Part shown: piece after piece, positions 47,601 to 56,600 of the stretch | Numbering within the stretch: the stretch's first letter is position 1 | How the letters are laid out: the number at the start of each line of letters is the position of its first letter | From: Astropecten irregularis | Taxonomy: Eukaryota; Echinodermata; Asteroidea; Paxillosida; Astropectinidae | Reading direction: 5' to 3' | Assembly: GCA_963971285.1 (NCBI GenBank) | Contig: OZ020244.1 | Location: forward strand, 3,782,001-3,846,000 | DNA length: 64,000 bases | Notes under the pieces: generated by a model | Databases searched by the model: none | What the model saw: the letters and a program-made list of their open reading frames with translations, nothing else | What the model was told of the DNA's origin: nothing | Position numbers and translations under genes: made by a program

Positions 47601-50600
47601 CAGCTTTGTGAAATTTTAGCCTGGACCTACTGTACATGTAGGTTCCAACAACACCATTCAATAATTAAAGGTTTACTGTAATCCAAATTAGTTTGGGGTA
47701 AAAGAGCTTTACAATTTTTGCTTGATGGATTTATAATTAATTATTATATAAATTGATATTTTTATGTAAGTGCTTAATTTTGACTATTAAAAAAGGTACA
47801 AAATCAGTACATGTATGCCCCGCCCCCTAAAAAAGCCCTCCTTGGAACCAATCCACGCAACAATAGAGTGTGACGTCACATACAGAACTAGTATAGGCTC
47901 GCACCACAGTATACTACGTGGCATTCTGCATGTGACGTAAGCAAGGTTTTTCGTCGCGAAAAGTGGGGTGCTAAATTAGGGGTCTAAAATACCTCCCTTT
48001 TCTATATACATGTATAATATTCTTTAGCACAAACAATGATAGCCAGGTTGAGTTTTATAACAATACAGTTGTATTTAACTTAATATGTGTTTTGATTACA
48101 GTAAACCTTAAGAACCACCTCAAAACACCCACAAACTAAGAAATTATTAGGCTTAGGACTTATAACAAGTTTCTTTACGAAAGATTTGAGGTTTTGCATG
48201 ATGCTTTGAGACTAGCCTGCTCTAGTCCTCATCAGGAAACCCTGATGAGGACTAGAGCAGGCTAGTCAAAACCTTGATACCTTACAAGAAGTGAGAACGA
48301 AATAGAAGTGCGAAAGTACGATTGATTCTTACATGGTGTTTTCGCAAACCGATCCACATGCAAGTTTCGTCACCTTTTTAATAAAGAATTTTCTGATTCA
48401 TGTACACCTGCTCATGCAAGAATTACTAGAATTCACCAATTGACAGATTACAGCCGAAATAACATGTGCCGTGTATATTTCTTCTACCTATTCCCAGAAT
48501 GTTGATTATTGATACAATGGATTGAGTTTTCTTGGCAGTGTTTTTCCACTTTCCGTTTTGGTTCCTTTTGTTTCTTTATGCATGTGCACGTGGCTGATTG
48601 GTTATTTGGCTACCACGTCAGTCACATGTGTCATTTTGTATCCATAGACTCTTAGTGTTTAATAATTTGTAAATTGTTCACATAGTTTTTGTGACATTGA
48701 AGAGAAATATTGCCTCTCTGTCTTGCACTTGCACTGTTGCAGCACTGCCTTTTCCTCCCATAGTTTTAACTTTAAGCAATACGAATCACAAGAGGGCAGT
48801 ATTTCTTGAACAGCCTTCAGACCTGTTCACCCATAGACATACATTGTAGGGCATTTACGAAATGGAGGCTTAGGCTCAGGCTCAGGATCCAGCTCTGACA
48901 TCCATATGCTGAAAATATAGGTTGTGGTTTTTCACTGAAACTCTGTTTTCCTTTGCAAGCCAGAGAATCTACTTCAGAACCGCAGCCAAAAGCCTCTATT
49001 TTGATACCAGTTATTCCAGAATGGATTCACGAAATGGAGCCAGAGCCTGAGACTGAGCCTGAGCCTCTGTTTCGTAAATGCCCATAAATAACCTATAGGT
49101 TGACAGCGCCTATGGAAATCAAGGTCTGGATACTGTAATTATGACGGCACCCGACTATTGCCAAATAATGGGCAAAAATTGTTACTTTTACGCACGATTG
49201 AATAGGGAGGATTGATTCAAACGGGAAATTTTGCGGGATGAAAACGCAAAACCCATTCGAGCATTTAGTATAATGTACACATGTACATCACATGCCATTG
49301 CACAGTAATGTATGTTTCTCAAATAATGGAAAAATGAAATTTAATGTTGATTAATGAGAGGGAACTAGCTTGATCGAGATAACTTTCACTTTCGCGAGAT
49401 TTCGAACATAAAATCATTGTTTACGTGCACTGCGCGCGCTGTGCACACCGTGTGACACACATGTTTGCCCAATGCCGTCCGTTTCCTCTATTGTACATGC
49501 GTGCTTGCACCCTCTACTGTCCGTTTATAGGTTATCTATGTCTGTGGGTTCACCATAATAGACAGAATAGGTCAGGGGCCTTTTCCAAACCTCGGCTTCG
49601 TCTCCATTTTTGTAATCCATTCTAAAATAACGGGTATCAAAATAGAGGCCTTTGGCTGCATTTCAGAAGTAGATTCTCTGGTTTGAAAAGGAAAACAAAG
49701 ATTCAGCTTCAATGAAAAACCACAGCATATGGACGACAGAGACGAAGCCGGAGCCTGAGCCGGAGCCGATGTTTGGAAAAGGCTCCTGGTCTCCGTATTT
49801 GTACCAAGTCTCCGGAACTGTTTGGCCTGCCAGTCTAATCCTATGTAATTAAAGTGGCGTCATGCTAATATTCAAAACAATTATAAGAAAATTTTTTAAT
49901 GCCCTGATATACAGCAAAGGATATTTACACATAATAGGCACACCGACACTTGATGGGACTTACAGTGTATATGCTGTTGTTGGCTTTTAATAACAGATAC
50001 TTAATATCAGTGACTTGATTAATCAAAGGGATATCCTGTTACTTTTTACAGTATACATGTACGTATATGAGTGTACTTGCTTTTCATTTCATGAAAATCT
50101 ACGTCCATGTTATCAATAGGTTTTTGCTCTGAAGCTAAGAGTGCTACCAAAGATGGTTGACGGGCAGTGACTTCTATTTGGTCAGTCATTGGTCATTCAG
50201 TTGGTCAAACTCTGGTGGTCATTCATCAGTCAGACCACTGTTGGTTTGATTTTTGTTTTCATTTGACCGGCTGTTTATTGATCAATTGATTTATATATTA
50301 TTTATTATTTTTTTTATGGAACCAAATGTCTAAGATATGCATACGTGTATGGTTACGTTTACCCCATACCATTTGCTTGTTTGGTTATAGTATACATGTA
50401 TGTAGAATGCATATCTGATGCCTTGTGCAGACCGAGCACAATAGGTTGAATATGTCTCCACAGGGAAATTCTAAAGGTGTATAGGTCTCCACAAGGTTTA
50501 CATGAAACTCATATTTGGAATTAACTCAAAAAGGAGGAATATCCCAGGTTTTTGTCGCAGAGAGAAGTATTTTAAATAAAATAAGGGACGTTTGCTAGAA

Positions 50601-53600
50601 TATTCAACCCTGGAAAGTGATTCTGGTTCAAATGAGAGCTTTTTCAATTCTGCTCTTTGGAGAGTGTTCATTTAGTACACAAGAATAAAGCCATGTCTCC
50701 ACAAGGATACAAATTCCAGTAAGTGACATGATACAAATGTACTTAAAGGTAGTATCATACCTTGGTAAGAAACCAAAACAGAAATGTTCACAGATTTACG
50801 TATAACTTATAGGGTATGAAGATGGTGGTGGTAGAAACATACCGTTAAAATATTTCCGTCTGAAATGGTGTATTTATCCAGAAATTAGTCAAACAACGAC
50901 CTGAAATCTTTTAAAAGATAAAAAATAAAAGAGAAAAGACTTAAGAAATACTGTGGCTGTTTTTCACTGTTTTCTCAAAAAGTGGGCACCGTATGGGACT
51001 GAAATTTTCACAGATGACTGTTACTGTATCTGTCTTGATGTTTTTGTCCAAGAATCTGTATTTCTTTGATAAAAAGTATGATATTACCTTTAACTGTACT
51101 TTGGGGCAGAATCACACATTGAGTTGTATTTATGTGAATGACATTGCACACATTGTATGCTGAAATATGGTCCACAGTTTGATAGCATTTGTTGCAGATA
51201 TCAGACCTCACATTTCACTTTTCAATGCAGTTTAAGCAGCCAGCCTGCATTCATAACAGAACACACAGACACTAATCTCAGCCCAACACAGTTGAATGAC
51301 CAACCAGACCATCTCCTTTGAAAAAAAATTCTAATCGCAGTATGAAACATAGTTTGCTTTCCCGTTAAAATATATTTATTGTCACAACTGCAAATAAAAA
51401 TACCATCAGAAGAGATTGAGTAAAAACAATCTCGCCGTAAAATATTTTTAAAAAAAGGTCAACGATTTATTAATTTGTTCGGTGATTGGAATGGGGTAAT
51501 ACAGTGGACTGTGTTAGACGTAAACAGCGTGAAAGTAAACAGTGCATAGCTGGGATGGCTGAGATGACTGCATGTTTTTCAGATCAGTCGGCTCACAATG
51601 ATTTATAGACGTTTGCAATACTGGCTTGCTGGAGTTATATCACCCCCCTTTCCTGTCTTCATTTTTATTTGTATTTCCGTCAATCTACATGTACTTGCGG
51701 TTAGAGGGTTTTCTGCGGACCGCAAAAACATTGTGGGATTTTTAATTAAATGCGGAAGAATGCAGTCGGTACAGACCAAAGATCATATCAAGGGTGTGAT
51801 TTGTCTGGAAAAGTCCTGATTTCGGGATTTTTTTTTTCACTTTACCTGTACAAAAGCATTGGAGTCGTATGATTTTCATGATTTTTTGTTGTTTTTCAGG
51901 ATTTTTTTGATAGTACAATCACAGCCCTGTCCTATAGATGTTTCTTTTGCAACGTCACAGCCTGAGTTTTTGCCAACCAAAAACCAAGATGGTGGAAACT
52001 ATGGAGAGCCATCAACCGGACCTAAAAAATTACCACAATTTGTACACAACAATTCATAAACATTGACAGATATTACTGAATGTAATGGAAACAACACTGT
52101 AAGCAATGATGGTATGTATTTTGTACAGCTACGGGAAGTTCGCAAAAATGTTAAATTTGGTCACGCCCAATGTGCCATGAATGTCCTGCCTAGTGATTTA
52201 AATGAACCTGTATAATTACCGCACCAATTTCACTGACTCATTACACAACAGATCAGGAAAGCTACAACTTCTCTCTGTAGCTCATTTATATTAAATGCTT
52301 GGAGTTAGGAGGGTTTGATGTTTTTATCCTAGCAGGATCTTTCTCAAAGGCTAAATTGTCAGAGTTAGGAGGGCCTGACATCTCGATCCTAGCAGGATCT
52401 TTCTTAAAGGCTAAATGGTCAGAGTTAGGAGGGCCTGACGTTTCGATCCTAGCAGGATCTTTCTCGAAGGCTAAATGGTCAGAGTTAGGAGGGCCTGACG
52501 TTTCAATCCTAGCAGGATCTTTCTCAAAGGCTAAATGGTCAGAGTTAGGAGGGCCTGACGTTTCAATCCTAGCAGGATCTTTCTGAAAGGCTAAATGGTC
52601 AGAGTAAGGAGGGCCTGACGTTTCGATCCTAGCAGGATCTTTCTCAAAGGCTAAATGGTCAGAGTTAGGAGGGCCTGACGTATCAATCCTAGCAGAATCT
52701 TTTTCAAAGGCTAAATGGTCAGAGTTAGGAGGGCCTGATGTTTCGATCCTAGCAGGATCTTTCTTAAAGGCTAAATGGTCAGAGTTAGGAGGGTCTGACG
52801 TTTCAATCCTAGCAGGATCTTTCTCAAAGGCTAAATGGTCAGAGTTAGGAGGGCCTGACATTTCAATCCTAGCAGGATCTTTCTCAAAGGCTAAATGGTC
52901 AGAGTAAGGAGGGTCTGACGTTTCAATCCTAGCAGGATCTTTTTCAAGGCTAAATGGTCAGAGTTAGGAGGGCCTGATGTTTCGATCCTAGCAGGATCTT
53001 TCTCAAAGGCTAAATGGTCAGAGTTAGGAGGGCCTGATTTTTCGATCCTAGCAGGATCTTTTTCAAAGGCTAAATGGTCAGAGTTAGGAGGGCCTGATGT
53101 TTCGATTCCTAGCAGGATCTTTTTCAAAGGCTAAATGGTCAGAGTAATAGGAGGGTCTGACGTTTCAATCCTAGCAGGATCGTTCTTAAAGGCTTTGATG
53201 CTAATATTAAAACGTCAGGCCTTCCTATTAATATTAAAGGTTGTATCATACTTTGGTAAGAAACCAAAACAGAAATGTTCACAGATTTACGTATAACTTT
53301 CAGGGTATGAAGATGATGCTGGTAGAAACATACCGTTAAAATGTTTCTGCCTGAAATGGTGTATTTATCCAGAAATTAGTAAAACAACGACCGGAAATAT
53401 TTTTGATCTTTTAAAAGATCAAAAATAAAAGAGAAAAGACTTAAAAAATACATGTACTGTTGCTGTTTTTCACTGTTTTCTCAAAAAGTGGGCACCGTAT
53501 GGGACTGAAATTTTCACAGATGACTATTACTGTATCTGCCTTGATATATTTGCCCATGAATCTGTTTTTCTTTGACAAAAACCAAAGTATGATATTACCT

Positions 53601-56600
53601 TTAACTCCATGCGTTTCATAAATTTCAGGTCATTATATTTGCTCATGAGCAGTTTGCAGTGCTCTCAGTCTATTGTTTATATATATAGATTTTAGCCCAT
53701 TTATATCCCTTCACAATAGACAAAAATAGTCATAAATTATTTATAAATCGTCTCGTTGGCATTGTTCCTTTTCTGACAAATGAAGATGTACATGTAAAGT
53801 GAAGCCATTTCATGCTCCTTGTGAAACCTGTGCAGTAGAAACTGTAGAGTGTAGACCATCTCTTGAAAGTTATTTTCGGTGCATGGATCGCTTCCAAAAA
53901 GTGAGTTGGCTCGCTCATGTGCCTTTGGGTTTGGGCACTCAAAGTATTTGTGATTTGAATGGCAGCACTGAGGCCAGGGCATTGACAATTTTTACAATTA
54001 TGGCAATTTGTTTGTTACCAAAAACATTACTATAGTATTTTATAATGTTTTATCGGTAGAATGGATAATGTTTAAAGGTACAATACAGGATTGGTAACAT
54101 ACCCAAACATTCCCAAATGTTCACAGATTTACATATTACTTTCAGGGTATGAAAATGGTGCTGGTAGAAACATACCGTTACAATATTTCCGCCTGAAATG
54201 GTGTATTTATCCAGAAATTAGTCAAACAAAGACCAAAAACAGTTTTGATCTCGCGGTAAGATCAAAACCATTCTTCATGTTTTAGATGAAAAAATTAATT
54301 GAGTTTTTTCTCATGACTCAGATGTCAGAATGTTCACATGTTTATTATTTCATGTTCATGTTTGATCAGACAAAGTGTGAGTGCTGTTCTGTGACCTTTA
54401 CCAATCATGTGTTATACCTTTAATGTTGACACATTGAACATGACTGAGAGAAAACAAAATTTGGGAAAAAATTTCAAGCCCAAGGGCTGGTCGTTCAGAG
54501 TAAATGCATTTAGCACTCCAAAATGCTAAAAGGAGTAAAAGGACTGATAAGAGTGCATCTTCCATTGCTGCCTTCTCCTATCCTTTCCTTTCTTCTCGTA
54601 AACGACGTCTAGATCCTTTATCCTCTGGCAATTTGGCGCCTTTTAAATACTGTTTATCTTGACTCTTGCATTCGATGTTGCCAGGAGTTACTTTTAGCAA
54701 CATGTGTCAATATTGACACGGGTCTGACCATGTCAACTCTTCCAAAATTTCGCCGCTGGCCAGTCATGCTCTGCATTCACACGACTCAACACAAAATGCG
54801 CTTCAAGGCGTTCATACTTTGAACAGATGTTGAAATTTTCAAAATGCTCTTAAAGGTACAGTACTGGATTGGTAACATACTGTACCCAAACAGAAATGTT
54901 CACAGATTTATAACTTTCAGGGTATGAAGATGGTGATGGTAGAAACATACCGTTGAAATATTTCTGCCTGAAATGCTGTATTTATCCAGAAATAAGTTAA
55001 ACAAAGACCGAAAACTGTTTTGATCTCTGGGTGATCGAGATCAAAACTCCTGTGAATAGATTTGTAAATACTGTGAGTATTTGTCACGGATTTCTACAGT
55101 TTCTAATAGTGCTGGGATTCTTTATCCATTTAGAGAATAACTGACCCGAATTTAATTATCCAGTAACAAATTTCCACTAACCGTTAACTGAAACTGAAAG
55201 GAAAACAAAAAAGGGACGAACCTTTGGCTCATGCTCAACAACCCAAAAAGTGTAAACTGTAAATTTTAGTCAGTTTTTGTCCATTTTGGGGTCAAGTAGA
55301 AACACGCTTTTCACATACATGATGTAATAGAAACATTTTGTACTTGATCTAATTGCTTGATCTAAGGAATATCATCGTAAAAAGCATTCTGAAAGTGACG
55401 ATCACCTCGAAGAAGACGTATACTATAAATCCCACACATTGCACATGATTACATACACTGTAGGTTAACTGTTGTTTTTTTTTGGGTGCAATCAGTAACC
55501 GGATATGAAATTACCAGATTTTGCCAAGCACTAGCTTCCAATGATGATATGAGCTGAATATTTCACTGGTTTGTTTTTATTCCATGACAAATCATATTAT
55601 GAACAGTCTGTAGCTGTTCTGTCACCTTTACCAATCCTGTATTATGCCTTTACATGTAAACCTACCTCATGAATAGGGTTAGTTTCAAACACGGTTCTAG
55701 TGCTATACACATATTCGCACCCTGTTATAATCGTGCAGTGCAAACAGGTGGAGGCACTTTTCCATGGGTACAACCCAGAGATATTCTGTAGTGTGAACAG
55801 ACCTTCATTTGTGTTTTTGTTTTCTATTTTGCCATTCATTCAGATTCGCAAGGCTGACATTGACCTGGTGGCATTTCAGGAAGTGCGAGCTGATCGGAGT
55901 GAGAAGCAAACCCAGCTGCTAGACCTGAAGGAGCTGCTACCAGCCTACAGGTGGCAGGTGTTCCATGCTATGCAGAAGGTCATTCCACACAAAGGAGCTC
56001 AGGATAGTTGGCCCATGGAAGGTAGGCTTCATTACCATCCAAAACCTCTTCTGACACACTACTGGAAACATACCATCCTGTATAGTGCTGGGCTTTAATC
56101 CGGTTATAGATTAACCGACCCGGATTTAATTATCCGCTTACAAATTTTCACTAACTGTTAACCGAAACTGAAAGGGAAAAACAAGAGACCAACGTTTGGC
56201 TCATGATCAACAACCCAAAAAGTGTAAACTGTAGAATTTCAGTCATTTATTTTGTCCATTTTGCCAAGTAGAAACACGCTTTTCACAAACTGGATCTAAA
56301 AGAAACATTGTATGTACTTGATCTAAATGCTTGATCTAAGAAACAACAGTTTTTGCATTTTTGCACCTCCTAAAAAGTGCACGTGCCTCAGAAGGGTATA
56401 CGAGGAAGATGACAAAATGGATGCACCATGAATAAGGCCTATACGTGAATGTCAATAGCATAAAACAGACTAAAGATTGTAGTGCTGGTTTCTCTTGCTG
56501 TTTCCCTTTAACGCTCACCTCCTGTTCATCTCCTTGACTTCCTCAGGCTTAGGCATCCTGAGCCGTCATCCCATCACGTCCACCGTCCCCCAGAGTCTGA

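Noticed and set aside
52286-52861. 191-residue minus-strand ORF
   Set aside because: Same reason: it is the 60-bp array 5 read on the opposite strand.
55700-55843. Upstream extension of the EEP exon 2 ORF
   Set aside because: The frame is open before 55844, but a clear CAG acceptor and the start of homology at IRKADIDL mark the true exon edge.
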